The notes under the pieces were generated by a model that worked only from the letters and a program-made list of their open reading frames with translations, was not told the DNA's origin and did no database searches. A stretch of DNA of 64,000 nt, from NCBI RefSeq assembly GCF_049670895.1, contig NZ_CP187170.1; one strand, given 5' to 3'. The position numbers were made by a program, and so were the translations under genes. Source of the stretch: Pasteurella sp049670895 (GTDB lineage Bacteria > Pseudomonadota > Gammaproteobacteria > Enterobacterales > Pasteurellaceae). Positions 51,416-61,136 of the stretch are shown here, in pieces; the first letter of the stretch is position 1; every line of letters starts with the position of its first letter.

Positions 51416-53311
51416 TTATTCCAATGTCAAAGGGGGCGTTTGTTGAGCTAAGGCTTGTTTATGAGCCTTAATTAAGGCAATAAAAGGTTGAGCAAAACGC
51501 TCTAGTTTGATGCTCCCCACTCCGTTAATTTGCAACATTTCCGCATTGCTTGTGGGCTGATATTGTGCCATTTCCTGTAAGGTCGCATCGTTAAATACAA
51601 TATAAGAAGGGATATTTTCTTTATCCGCAATTTGCTTACGCAAGAATCGCAACCGAGCAAATAAATCCTTGTCATACTGTTGCACCACATTTTTTTGCGG
51701 AGTCATCATGGTATGCAAGGAAGAAAGACGCGGTGTTGCCAAAGATAAAGGCTGTTCACCTCGTAAAAAAGGTTTCGCACTTTCAGTCAGTTGTAAGGTG
51801 GTATTGAAATGATCAAATACTTGCTTGATTAAGCCTAAGTGAATCAGTTGACGAATCACCGACTGCCAATGTTCTTTGCTTTTCTCTTTACCGATTCCAT
51901 AAACACTGAGCTTATCATGTTGATTATCTTTGATCTTTTGATGATTTAAACCACATAACACTGCCACCACATAATGCACACCAAAACATTGCCCGACACG
52001 ATAAATGGTTGACATCACTTTTTGTGCATCAATTAAACCATCGTATTGCTTAGGTGGATCAAGGCAAATATCGCAATTTTGGCAAGGTTGTTGACGATGT
52101 TCACCAAAATAATTCAATAACACCAAGCGACGGCAGGTTTGGCTTTCTGCAAACTCACCAATGGCTTGTAATTTTAAGGCTTCAATTTGACGCTGTGGCG
52201 TATCGGGCTTTTCAAACAGCATTTTATGTAACCAAGCATAATCTGCTGGTTCATAAAATAAGACGGCTTCTGCGGGCAAATCATCACGCCCAGCTCGCCC
52301 CGTTTCTTGATAATAGGATTCTATGCTACGGGGTAAATCAAAATGTGCCACAAAACGCACGTTGGATTTATTAATCCCCATGCCAAAGGCAATGGTTGCC
52401 ACCACCACTTGTACATTATCACGTTGAAAAGCTTGTTGTACCTCTTCCCGTTGACTTGGCTCCATACCTGCATGATAGGCTTGTGCTTTAATGCCTTTAT
52501 TTCGCAAACTTTCGGCAATACGTTCCACTTTATTTCGGCTATTACAATACACAATGCCACTTTTCCCTTTTTGTGCTAACACAAAACGGCAAAGTTGATC
52601 CATGGGTTTGAATTTTTCAATTAAGGTATAACGAATATTTGGGCGATCAAAACTGCCAATATACACATAGGGATCGACTAAGTTGAGATGTAACAAAATA
52701 TCTTGACGAGTGGCGTGATCAGCCGTGGCGGTCAGTGCCATAATGGGTGCTTGCGGAAAACAGCTTTTCAAGCCGCCAAGTTGGGTATATTCAGGACGAA
52801 AATCATGCCCCCACTGGGAAATACAATGGGCTTCATCAATGGCGACAAAGCTCACTTTGCACTGTGAAATTAACTGGAAAAAACGGGTGGTCATGACTTT
52901 TTCTGGCGACACATAAAGCAATTTCAGCGTGCCAGCCATTAATTTATTATGCACCGCTTGCTGTTCGGCGAAGGTTTGACTGGAATTGAGATAATCCGCT
53001 TCAATCCCTGTGGCAAGCAGTTGATCCACTTGATCTTTCATTAAGGAAATCAGGGGAGAAATCACCAAAGTCAGCCCGTCAAAACATAATGCGGGGATTT
53101 GATAACATAAGGATTTGCCATTTCCCGTTGCCATAATCACAAGGCTATCTCGCCCTTGCAAAATGGCATCAATCACCTCTTGCTGACCTTGACGGAAACG
53201 TTGATAACCAAACACCGACTGCAACACATCAAGTGCGGTCTGTTTTAACGAAATGTTTGTAAAATCCACCGCACTTTGCATGCGGTGTTGCTCAACAGAA
53301 TCAGAACACAT
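51416..53311 (-). CDS. recQ: ATP-dependent DNA helicase RecQ
   Basis: 631 residues. 3'-5' DNA helicase of recombination and replication repair. Walker A in ATGNGKS, DEAH in AIDEAHCISQWGHDFRPEY, GRAGRDD in the second lobe, zinc-binding Cys cluster (CRRLVLLNYFGE..., CQNCDIC), winged-helix and C-terminal HRDC domain (about 545-615). The Walker A has Asn where Gly or Thr is usual. The first 45 codons carry an inverted pair of USS cores. The start overlaps the end of pldA by 11 bases; ATG 53281 is an alternative start. Confidence 0.95.
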   Translation of the reverse strand: MCSDSVEQHRMQSAVDFTNISLKQTALDVLQSVFGYQRFRQGQQEVIDAILQGRDSLVIMATGNGKSLCYQIPALCFDGLTLVISPLISLMKDQVDQLLATGIEADYLNSSQTFAEQQAVHNKLMAGTLKLLYVSPEKVMTTRFFQLISQCKVSFVAIDEAHCISQWGHDFRPEYTQLGGLKSCFPQAPIMALTATADHATRQDILLHLNLVDPYVYIGSFDRPNIRYTLIEKFKPMDQLCRFVLAQKGKSGIVYCNSRNKVERIAESLRNKGIKAQAYHAGMEPSQREEVQQAFQRDNVQVVVATIAFGMGINKSNVRFVAHFDLPRSIESYYQETGRAGRDDLPAEAVLFYEPADYAWLHKMLFEKPDTPQRQIEALKLQAIGEFAESQTCRRLVLLNYFGEHRQQPCQNCDICLDPPKQYDGLIDAQKVMSTIYRVGQCFGVHYVVAVLCGLNHQKIKDNQHDKLSVYGIGKEKSKEHWQSVIRQLIHLGLIKQVFDHFNTTLQLTESAKPFLRGEQPLSLATPRLSSLHTMMTPQKNVVQQYDKDLFARLRFLRKQIADKENIPSYIVFNDATLQEMAQYQPTSNAEMLQINGVGSIKLERFAQPFIALIKAHKQALAQQTPPLTLE

Positions 53312-54152
53312 TATTTAATGCAATGCCTAAGCCAATACGCTGAATATTTTTCTGATAATCCACTAAAGACTCACCATACCCTGCATAATATTGAGCATAA
53401 AAACCAATATGCTTGGTGATAGGATAATGATAACTCGCTTCTAACCCGCCTTTTTTCGAGCGGGGATGATAATGCCCTGTGAATTTCACTTGATGTTGGT
53501 CGAAACGATAACCGACACTTAAATCAAAATAGCCACGATAGCGTGTGATATCAGGATTATCGTCCTCTCGAGCCCGTTCAGGAATACGCCACCATGGTTT
53601 AAATTCCACGATCCAATTCCCTTTTGTGGCAGATGCTCTGGCGTATAAACGGTTCCAGCTACGCGATAGCCCTTGTTCATTACTGCGTCCATTGGATTGG
53701 TGGTTAAACCCCGTTTCCACATCACGCAATGTCCATCCCCAAGGTAAGTGTTCATCGGTTTTCCACGCTAAAAAAAGCTGAGGTTCATAATTGCTTTCAC
53801 GGAAAGGGGAAGAATGTTTCACATTGCTGATCTGAAACCATGATTTTTGCGTGTAAGATCCCGCCAACACCGAATTTTTCCCCAAAATACCTCGCCAAAA
53901 CGGCAAGGCGACACTCAATTTAAATTTGATTTCATCTTTACGGGCTTCATCTTGTTGGAAAAAATTCCCACTCGACCATGATCCCATGAGGTAATTTTGT
54001 TCATACGCCATTAAACCAACAAAATCACCCGTGTGTTTAGTTAACAAGACATCTGCTCGAGATGGATAAGGCGATGGAGCCAGGGCTGCCCGACTTGGCA
54101 TCGAACAACACAGCATTAAACTGGCAATGAAAAGAAGAGCATGCTTGTTCAT
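53301..54152 (-). CDS. pldA: Outer-membrane phospholipase A
   Basis: 283 residues. OMPLA, a 12-strand outer-membrane beta-barrel that degrades misplaced phospholipid in the outer leaflet. Signal peptide ends near PSRAALA. Active-site HxS is NHQSNGRS (His and Ser), and the Asn is in SRSWNRLY. It ends in Phe, as barrel proteins do. It overlaps recQ by 11 bases and lies 9 bases after cyaY. Confidence 0.95.
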   Translation of the reverse strand: MNKHALLFIASLMLCCSMPSRAALAPSPYPSRADVLLTKHTGDFVGLMAYEQNYLMGSWSSGNFFQQDEARKDEIKFKLSVALPFWRGILGKNSVLAGSYTQKSWFQISNVKHSSPFRESNYEPQLFLAWKTDEHLPWGWTLRDVETGFNHQSNGRSNEQGLSRSWNRLYARASATKGNWIVEFKPWWRIPERAREDDNPDITRYRGYFDLSVGYRFDQHQVKFTGHYHPRSKKGGLEASYHYPITKHIGFYAQYYAGYGESLVDYQKNIQRIGLGIALNNVF

Positions 54153-54161
54153 GACATATCC

Positions 54162-54470
54162 TTAATGAAAATGGACCGACTCACCATGTGCCGCACAAGC
54201 TTGTTCTAAACAGCGCCAGAACGTTTTGCCATCACTGCTCACCCATTCATTGTTTTGGAAACTAAAATGGAAGCCCCCTGCACGGCTTGCTAACCAAAGC
54301 TCCAACAACGGCTCTTGTTTATTGATCACTACTTGGCTACGATCTTTAAACGTAATGCTAAAAACCGATCCTTGTGTATCACAATCCACATCACAATCCT
54401 GTTCTTCCAATTGTTCTTCAATAATGGACCAGATTTTTTCAATATTTTGGTGAAATTCAGCTACGTTCAT
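54162..54470 (-). CDS. cyaY: Iron-sulfur cluster assembly regulator CyaY (bacterial frataxin)
   Basis: 102 residues with the frataxin fold: acidic helix N-terminal (EFHQNIEKIWSIIEEQLEEQDCDVDCD), strands VFSITFKDRSQVVINKQEPLLELWLASRAGGFHF, and a final helix. The acidic patch binds iron and IscS. Divergent from lptM. Confidence 0.95.
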   Translation of the reverse strand: MNVAEFHQNIEKIWSIIEEQLEEQDCDVDCDTQGSVFSITFKDRSQVVINKQEPLLELWLASRAGGFHFSFQNNEWVSSDGKTFWRCLEQACAAHGESVHFH

Positions 54471-54592
54471 AACTCCCTCTTAAGCTTCATCATAAAAATC
54501 CCGATTATAAAGATTTTCACATTATTGTGATAGCACAAAGGCGGATTTAATGGTAAAAAGTAGGCTCAAATTTAAAATTAAGGATCATAAAA

Positions 54593-54709
54593 ATGAAAAA
54601 ATGGGTTTCTCTTTTTGTCTTAAGTGCCATTTGTGTATTAAGCACAAGCTGTGGCGTAAAAGACGCATTGTATTTCCCAGAACAAACACAACAAACCACA
54701 CAACACTAA
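54593..54709 (+). CDS. lptM: Small lipoprotein LptM (YifL)
   Basis: 38 residues: a short signal peptide with lipobox STSC (Cys20) followed by GVKDALYFPE, the CGxKxxLYFP motif of LptM. LptM helps oxidative maturation of the LptD/E LPS translocon (E. coli knowledge). It is half the enteric length because the disordered tail is nearly absent. AAGGATCATAAAA precedes the ATG. It starts 9 bases before lysA, divergent from cyaY, as in enteric bacteria where the next gene is dapF. Confidence 0.85.
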   Translation: MKKWVSLFVLSAICVLSTSCGVKDALYFPEQTQQTTQH

Positions 54710-54718
54710 GAGGTAAAA

Positions 54719-55969
54719 ATGGATTTCTTTCAATACCAAGATCAACACTTAATGGCTGAACAGGTGTCTGTTGAGCAGATTGCCCAACAGTTTGGCACGC
54801 CTCTCTATATTTATTCTCGTGCAACCCTAGAACGCCATTGGCACGCTTTTAATAATGCATTAAGCCATCACCCACATTTAATTTGTTTTGCCGTGAAATC
54901 AAACCCGAACATTGCCATTTTAAATATTTTGGCAAAATTGGGATCGGGGTTTGATATTGTGTCTCAAGGGGAACTTGAACGTGTGTTAGCGGCAGGGGGC
55001 GATGCCAATAAAGTGGTGTTTTCTGGTGTGGCAAAAACTGAAACAGAAATTGCACGTGCCTTAGAAGTGGGGATTCGTTGTTTCAATGTGGAATCCGTGG
55101 CGGAATTACACCGCATTAATCACGTGGCTGGCAAACTTGGCAAAATTGCCCCGATTTCTTTGCGAGTCAATCCCGATGTGGATGCACACACCCACCCTTA
55201 TATTTCAACGGGATTAAAAGAAAATAAATTTGGTATCAGTGTGAATAAAGCCCGTGAAGTGTATCAACTCGCACAACAGCTCCCACATCTCTGCATTACG
55301 GGGATGGACTGCCATATTGGCTCTCAAATCACGGAATTACAACCGTTTTTAGATGCGACCGATCGCCTCATTGTACTCATGGAACAATTAAAACAAGATG
55401 GCATCCCCCTTAAACATCTTGATTTAGGTGGCGGACTTGGCGTGACTTACACAGACGAAACGCCTCCACATCCAACAGAATATACCGCTGCCTTACTGGC
55501 AAAACTCAGTGCCTATCCTGACTTAGAAATTATTTTAGAGCCAGGCCGTGCCATTACAGCCAATGCGGGGATTTTGGTGACCAAAGTGGAATATTTAAAA
55601 GTGAATGAAGATCGCCACTTTGCCATTGTCGATGCTGGCATGAATGACATGATTCGCCCGACACTTTATAGTGCGTATATGAATATTATCGAAGTGAACC
55701 GTCACTTAGATCGCCAACCTCAAGTGTATGATGTGGTCGGCCCTGTGTGTGAAACCTCCGATTTCTTAGGTAAGCAACGCACATTAGCTATTGCCGAAGG
55801 CGACTATCTGGCACAACGTTCTGCGGGAGCTTATGGGGCAAGTATGTCATCAAACTATAATTCACGCCCTCGTACCGCAGAAGTGATCGTAGATGGTGAT
55901 CAAGTCCATTTAATTCGTCGCCGTGAAGGTTTTGAAGAACTTTGGGCGTTAGAACAACTGTTACCCTAA
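54719..55969 (+). CDS. lysA: Diaminopimelate decarboxylase
   Basis: 416 residues, PLP enzyme converting meso-DAP to lysine. PLP lysine in FAVKSNPN, GGGLGVTYTDE phosphate-binding glycines, EPGRAI, and the C-terminal GPVCETSDFLG with YGASMSSNYNSRPR. AGAGGTAAAA precedes the ATG. It is co-directional with lptM. Confidence 0.97.
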   Translation: MDFFQYQDQHLMAEQVSVEQIAQQFGTPLYIYSRATLERHWHAFNNALSHHPHLICFAVKSNPNIAILNILAKLGSGFDIVSQGELERVLAAGGDANKVVFSGVAKTETEIARALEVGIRCFNVESVAELHRINHVAGKLGKIAPISLRVNPDVDAHTHPYISTGLKENKFGISVNKAREVYQLAQQLPHLCITGMDCHIGSQITELQPFLDATDRLIVLMEQLKQDGIPLKHLDLGGGLGVTYTDETPPHPTEYTAALLAKLSAYPDLEIILEPGRAITANAGILVTKVEYLKVNEDRHFAIVDAGMNDMIRPTLYSAYMNIIEVNRHLDRQPQVYDVVGPVCETSDFLGKQRTLAIAEGDYLAQRSAGAYGASMSSNYNSRPRTAEVIVDGDQVHLIRRREGFEELWALEQLLP

Positions 55970-56044
55970 AAACGAAAAGGCGGTGAAACAAGCCAAAAGG
56001 CAGTAAAAACTTTTGAAAATGCACCGCACTTTAACACATATAAA

Positions 56045-56072
56045 GGGGAAGCCATGGCTTCCCCCTTTTTTT
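56045..56072. terminator. Terminator after lysA
   Basis: GGGGAAGC pairs with GCTTCCCC around CATG (palindrome 56045-56064), followed by seven T. It faces the convergent ABC exporter gene. Confidence 0.88.
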
Positions 56073-56110
56073 ACGTCCTCATATTGAAAGGTTAACGGCT
56101 TTTCTTGCCG

Positions 56111-57982
56111 TTAGGCATATGCCCCCTCATCATTCTCTTCCTCGCTTTGATCTTGTAAAAAACCACCGCTTTGATGTGCCCAAAGTTTGGCATACAGTCC
56201 ATTTTGAGCTAACAATTGTGCATGTGAGCCTTGTTCAACAATTTGCCCTTTATCTAACACAATTAACCGATCCATTGCCGCAATGGTGGATAAACGGTGA
56301 GCAATGGCAATCACAGTTTTATTTTCCATCATTTTAGCTAAACTTTGCTGAATCGCCGCTTCCACTTCCGAATCTAAAGCACTGGTGGCTTCATCCAGCA
56401 ATAAAATCGGGGCATCTTTTAACATGACTCGAGCAATGGCAATACGCTGGCGTTGTCCCCCTGAAAGTTTCACCCCACGTTCTCCCACATGAGCATCATA
56501 GCCTTTACGACCTTTCGCATCACTTAAATGTGGAATAAAATCTGCCGCTTCTGCACGTTGTGCCGCTTGAATCATGTCTTGTTCACTGGCATTGGGCTTG
56601 CCATAAATAATATTTTCTCGCACCGAACGATGTAATAGCGAGGTATCTTGAGTCACTAAACCAATTTGGCGACGTAAACTTTCTTGCTTAACATCACAAA
56701 TATTTTGCCCATCAATGGTAATTTCCCCTTGTTGTGCCTCATAAAAACGTAACAACAAGTTCACAATGGTGGATTTCCCAGCCCCAGAACGTCCGATTAG
56801 CCCCACTTTTTCCCCAGGTTGAATGGTTAAATTAAACTGGTTAAGCAAGGGTTTATCTGGTGAATAGGCAAAACTCACCTCACGAAAACAAATTTCTCCT
56901 TGACGGACTTGCAACGGTTTCGCATCAGGTTTGTCCACAATGGTGTGAGGTTTAGTCAGGGTTTGCATACCATCGTTCACGGTACCCACATTTTCAAATA
57001 AGCGTGCCGCCTCCCACATAATCCAATGCGATAATCCATTTACCCGTAACGCCATAGCAATGGCAGTTGCCACCGCACCGACGCCAATTTGCCCGTTTTG
57101 CCAAAGTACAATCCCTAAAACGGCTGTACTTAAGGTCAGTAAAATGTTGGCTGAATAGGTCAAAATATCCAATAATGTCCCTAAACGCATTTGAGCATGG
57201 ACGGTTTGCATAAATTCTTGCATTGAACGCTTGGCATAAGCCGCTTCCCTTGTGCCATGAGAAAATAATTTCACCGTGGCAATGTTGGCGTATGCATCGG
57301 TGATTCGTCCTGTCATTAAGGAACGGGCATCCGCTTGCCGTTCTGCTGTTTTCGCCAATTTCGGAATCAACACCCGCAACAACAGTCCAAAAACAATCAG
57401 CCACAGCATAAAAGGCAACAAGAGCCAGCGATCTAAGGTGGTAAGGACAATGCTAGAGGTAATGAAGTAAACACTAACATAGGTCATCATGTCGGCAAGT
57501 GTCATCACCGTATCACGCACGGCTAAGGCGGTTTGCATCACTTTGGCAGACACCCGACCCGCAAACTCATCTTGATAAAAACTTAAACTTTGTCCCAACA
57601 TTAAACGGTGAAAATTCCAACGTAAACGCATCGGGAAGACCCCTTGTAGCGTTTGTAAATGCACGGCAGACGTAACAAATGACCAAAGAATGCTAAACAA
57701 TAATAAGGCGACCATGGCAATTAATAGGGTGCCTTTTTCTTGCCATAAGGTGGCAGGGGTGTAAATGGCTAACCAGTCGACGATCACGCCCATCAGTTGA
57801 AATAACACCCCTTCAACCACCCCGATACCAATATTGAGAAAGGCGAGTAAAAAAATCCACCCTTTCATGCCCTCAATACTCGACCAAATAAAGGCGAACA
57901 CCCCTGTTTTCGGGGTTTTCGGCACCTCACTTGGATAGGGATTTAAACGGTTTTCAAACCAAGAAAAAATTCGATTAAGCAT
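56111..57982 (-). CDS. ABC exporter with fused membrane and ATPase domains
   Basis: 623 residues. Six membrane helices (residues about 40-320) and a nucleotide-binding domain: Walker A GRSGAGKST, Q-loop LVTQDTS, signature LSGGQRQRIA, Walker B ILLLDEATSALD, switch AHRL. It is MsbA/multidrug-like but not MsbA itself; substrate unknown. The next gene upstream is opsX (38 bases), so lipid or LPS-precursor export is possible. Confidence 0.85.
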   Translation of the reverse strand: MLNRIFSWFENRLNPYPSEVPKTPKTGVFAFIWSSIEGMKGWIFLLAFLNIGIGVVEGVLFQLMGVIVDWLAIYTPATLWQEKGTLLIAMVALLLFSILWSFVTSAVHLQTLQGVFPMRLRWNFHRLMLGQSLSFYQDEFAGRVSAKVMQTALAVRDTVMTLADMMTYVSVYFITSSIVLTTLDRWLLLPFMLWLIVFGLLLRVLIPKLAKTAERQADARSLMTGRITDAYANIATVKLFSHGTREAAYAKRSMQEFMQTVHAQMRLGTLLDILTYSANILLTLSTAVLGIVLWQNGQIGVGAVATAIAMALRVNGLSHWIMWEAARLFENVGTVNDGMQTLTKPHTIVDKPDAKPLQVRQGEICFREVSFAYSPDKPLLNQFNLTIQPGEKVGLIGRSGAGKSTIVNLLLRFYEAQQGEITIDGQNICDVKQESLRRQIGLVTQDTSLLHRSVRENIIYGKPNASEQDMIQAAQRAEAADFIPHLSDAKGRKGYDAHVGERGVKLSGGQRQRIAIARVMLKDAPILLLDEATSALDSEVEAAIQQSLAKMMENKTVIAIAHRLSTIAAMDRLIVLDKGQIVEQGSHAQLLAQNGLYAKLWAHQSGGFLQDQSEEENDEGAYA

Positions 57983-58020
57983 ATCTTTCCTTAAAAACTT
58001 TTTTAAACATCACCGCACTT

Positions 58021-59064
58021 TTACCATAACTTCAATGCCCGTATTTGATTCACGACCGCCTCCACGGAAATATCTGCCATCAAATTCTTCCCTTTAAGTT
58101 TAGTTGCCCAAGGTAACTGATCGCTTGATTTCCCAAATTCCTTTTGAACATGCTGTTCGTACACGGAGACCACATTATCTAAATTATGGTAAGGACCTGT
58201 GCGTAATGGATTGTGATAGGCATATAACCCAATGACATTGGTGCCTTGCATGGTTGCCATATGGGCAGGTCCTGAATCAGGCGAAATCACCAAATCCACC
58301 ATACCTATCAACGCACACAATTGTTTTAAATTGGTTTTGCCCGCTAAATCTGTCGGTTGAAAATCACATAAGGCTTTAATCTGTTCAATCATCGCCATTT
58401 CTCGTGGTGCTGGTGAGGCACATAAAATCACATGAACATGGTGTTGATTCGCTAAATTCGCCACTTGTGCATAACGTTCCACCAGCCAATCTTTTTCTTT
58501 TTTACTTGAACAAGGTGAAATTAAGAGATTTTTCCGAGTAGGATCAAGATATCCTGCGACAGCTTGACGATCTGCCTCACTGATGGCTAATTGCCATGTT
58601 GGTGAGCTTGTCGGCACACCAAGATAGCGTGCAAATGCCATAAATCCGTCTAAAACATGCGGGTTGCTGGGATCCTCAACCCGTTTATTGGTAAAAAGCC
58701 ACTGCCCTTCTCTGGCACGCTGTTGACCAAAGCCAATTTTATATTTGGCATGAATACCTAAGGAAATCACAGAGGCTCGCAACGCAGTTTGCATATTTAA
58801 TAAGGCATCAAACCGTTGTTTTCGCAGGGTTTTCCACAAGGTCAGCACTCCTCGCCAACCCGTTTTTTTATCATACACAATCAACTCCACATTCGGGATA
58901 CCCGCTAATAATTGTGCTTCGGTTTTGCCCACAATCCAGGTAATTTTGGTGTCTTGCCAATAACGTTGAATTTGCTGCACCACCGCCAATGCATGACAAA
59001 CATCACCAATCGCAGAAAGACGTAAAATACATAAAGCACGGGGAGCTGTGTGAAATAAAGCCAT
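58021..59064 (-). CDS. opsX: LPS heptosyltransferase OpsX
   Basis: 347 residues, GT9 family. Adds the first heptose to Kdo-phosphate of Haemophilus-type lipooligosaccharide (known for H. influenzae and P. multocida OpsX). LRLSAIGDVCHALAVV at the start, SPCSSKKEKDWLVERYAQV, and ISPDSGPAHMATMQGTNVIGLY near the C-terminus. Divergent from kdkA, its partner in core assembly, across about 90 bases. Confidence 0.92.
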   Translation of the reverse strand: MALFHTAPRALCILRLSAIGDVCHALAVVQQIQRYWQDTKITWIVGKTEAQLLAGIPNVELIVYDKKTGWRGVLTLWKTLRKQRFDALLNMQTALRASVISLGIHAKYKIGFGQQRAREGQWLFTNKRVEDPSNPHVLDGFMAFARYLGVPTSSPTWQLAISEADRQAVAGYLDPTRKNLLISPCSSKKEKDWLVERYAQVANLANQHHVHVILCASPAPREMAMIEQIKALCDFQPTDLAGKTNLKQLCALIGMVDLVISPDSGPAHMATMQGTNVIGLYAYHNPLRTGPYHNLDNVVSVYEQHVQKEFGKSSDQLPWATKLKGKNLMADISVEAVVNQIRALKLW

Positions 59065-59155
59065 AGACTATCCTTAACGCTTGGAAATTTTGGAATTCTG
59101 TTTATTTTAAAGTAGAATGTGCCTATCCGCTATCACAGATTAAATCTTGTCTATT

Positions 59156-59917
59156 ATGCTTGAAATCGAAACAAAAAATGGATTTTTTCTTTTCCAGTTT
59201 GATCACCCTAAAGCCGATCAAACTGCATTCTTTGAACCTGAATTTTGGCAAAAAAAGAACCGCACTTTAGGCTTTGCCCAAGGACGTGGCAAAACTTGGT
59301 TTTTAGAAACCAAAGATATTTTCGGCATCAACACCGCCCTACGTCATTATTATCGTGGGGGCCTAATTGGAAAAATTAATCCCGACTATTACTGGCAACG
59401 AAAATTGCACAAAACTCGCAGTGTGGCAGAGTTTCACTTACTTAACCAACTTCATCAAGCAGGCTTGCCTGTTCCCAAACCTATCGGTGCACGTGTCAAA
59501 AAAAATAGACTCGGCTTTTATCGTGCCGATTTATTAATGGAGTTGGTGGAGAATGCCGAAGATCTCACCGTCTACTTAAAAAAAAACACGCTCAGCAATA
59601 TGCAATGGTTTCAAATTGGCACATTAATTCGCAAGCTACACAATCATCAAGTTTGCCACAGTGATTTGAATGCTCATAATATTTTGCTACAACAGGCAGA
59701 ATATGGTGCAAAATTTTGGCTACTTGACTTTGATAAGTGCCACTTAAAAAAAGGCGACCGTTGGAAAGAAGCGAATCTACAACGTTTACAACGTTCTTTT
59801 TACAAAGAAGTCGATCGTTTAGAGATCCACTTCAATGAAGATAACTGGCAAACCTTAATGGCTGGTTATCGCACCAGCACAACCTTTGTGCCTTTATCCA
59901 TTCAGGAAAATCACTAA
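59156..59917 (+). CDS. kdkA: 3-deoxy-D-manno-octulosonic acid (Kdo) kinase
   Basis: 253 residues from ATG 59156 (a TTG at 59147 is an alternative). It phosphorylates Kdo in the inner core, needed before OpsX. Kinase motifs: HSDLNAHNILL (catalytic Asp) and LLDFDKCHLKKGDRWK (metal-binding Asp). Substrate-side conserved RHYYRGGLIGKI. A8 and A9 tracts lie in the coding region and could slip. Confidence 0.93.
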   Translation: MLEIETKNGFFLFQFDHPKADQTAFFEPEFWQKKNRTLGFAQGRGKTWFLETKDIFGINTALRHYYRGGLIGKINPDYYWQRKLHKTRSVAEFHLLNQLHQAGLPVPKPIGARVKKNRLGFYRADLLMELVENAEDLTVYLKKNTLSNMQWFQIGTLIRKLHNHQVCHSDLNAHNILLQQAEYGAKFWLLDFDKCHLKKGDRWKEANLQRLQRSFYKEVDRLEIHFNEDNWQTLMAGYRTSTTFVPLSIQENH

Positions 59918-59956
59918 CCCACTGCTTTAAAAGAAAAATCGCTACGTTGAAGACAT

Positions 59957-59983
59957 AAAAAGAGGCGGATTGTCATCCGCCTC
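59957..59983 (-). terminator. Rho-independent terminator of hemB
   Basis: On the minus strand GAGGCGGAT (59983-59975) pairs with ATCCGCCTC (59970-59962) around GACA, followed by five T (59961-59957). It begins right after the stop codon. Confidence 0.88.
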
Positions 59984-59986
59984 CGC

Positions 59987-61018
59987 TTAATCATCTGATG
60001 AGTTTGCTTGTTGTTCTAAATACAACCATTCTGCCACTTGTTTCGCATAATAAGTGAGAATGCCATCTGCCCCCGCCCGTTTAAAGCAAAGTAAAGATTC
60101 CATAATGCATTCTTTTTCTTTTAACCAGCCATTTTGAATGGCGGCTTGGTGCATGGCATATTCCCCCGACACTTGATAAGCAAACGTCGGCACCCCAAAA
60201 TACGTTTTTACACGATACACTAAATCCAAATAAGGCATGCCCGGTTTCACCATCACCATATCCGCCCCTTCTTGCAAATCAAGTGCCACTTCTTGCAAGC
60301 CTTCATCACTATTGGCGGGATCAAGCTGATAGGTTTTTTTATCACCTTTTAACTGTGCAGCAGAGCCTACGGCATCACGGAATGGTCCATAATAATTCGA
60401 GGCATATTTTGCTGAATACGCCATGATCAGGGTATTAATCAAGCCTGCCTCTTCCAGTGCGGTGCGAATTTTTCCAATTCTGCCATCCATCATATCGCTT
60501 GGTGCCACAATATCAGCCCCTGCTTCGGCATGGGAAAGGGCTTGCTTGACTAAAATTTCGGTGGTCAAGTCATTTAAAACATAACTATTTTCATCAATAA
60601 TCCCGTCTTGCCCATGCAAAGTATAAGGATCCAGAGCAATATCCGTTAATACACCTAATTTAGGATAAGTGGCTTTTAACGCTCTAACGGCACGTTGCAC
60701 TAAACCATGTGGGTTATATGCTTCTTCTGCCATTAGGGATTTTTTATCTAGCCCGACAACAGGGAACAAGGCAATCACAGGCACACCGTATTTCACCAAC
60801 AAACCCGCTTCAATTAATAACTGATCGATCGTTAAACGCTCTACCCCTGGCATAGAAGGCACAGGCTCACGATAATTTTCCCCTTCAATAATAAAAACAG
60901 GGTAAATCAAATCATCTGCTGTCAGTTTATTTTCTGCCATTAAGCGACGGCTAAAATCCTGTTTACGCATGCGACGTAAACGACGTAATGGGAAGCCAGT
61001 AAAAATTTGTTGTGTCAT
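59987..61018 (-). CDS. hemB: Porphobilinogen synthase
   Basis: 343 residues. Joins two ALA to porphobilinogen in heme synthesis. Schiff-base lysines in AYSAKYASNYYGPFRDA and VMVKPGMPYLD. The metal loop reads ALDPYTLHGQDG, the Asp/Gln magnesium type, with none of the Cys of zinc enzymes. Single-gene unit downstream of the tat operon. Confidence 0.97.
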   Translation of the reverse strand: MTQQIFTGFPLRRLRRMRKQDFSRRLMAENKLTADDLIYPVFIIEGENYREPVPSMPGVERLTIDQLLIEAGLLVKYGVPVIALFPVVGLDKKSLMAEEAYNPHGLVQRAVRALKATYPKLGVLTDIALDPYTLHGQDGIIDENSYVLNDLTTEILVKQALSHAEAGADIVAPSDMMDGRIGKIRTALEEAGLINTLIMAYSAKYASNYYGPFRDAVGSAAQLKGDKKTYQLDPANSDEGLQEVALDLQEGADMVMVKPGMPYLDLVYRVKTYFGVPTFAYQVSGEYAMHQAAIQNGWLKEKECIMESLLCFKRAGADGILTYYAKQVAEWLYLEQQANSSDD

Positions 61019-61084
61019 CAGTTGTTCCTCTTTGAGGTCATCACAAAGCCAAGCATATTGGGTGGCAATTGAGGGAAGTTAAAA

Positions 61085-61104
61085 GGCAAGCCTTTCAGCT
61101 TGCC
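61085..61104 (-). terminator. Rho-independent terminator of the tat operon
   Basis: On the minus strand GGCAAGC (61104-61098) pairs with GCTTGCC (61091-61085) around TGAAAG, then TTTT. It lies 33 bases after the tatC stop. Confidence 0.85.
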
Positions 61105-61136
61105 CAACAAAATAGCGTGTTCGACGATGATACCAC

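Noticed and set aside
51416..53311. RecQ Walker A as inactive because of an unusual residue
   Set aside because: The Lys-Ser pair is kept and all other helicase motifs are intact, so loss of activity is not supported.
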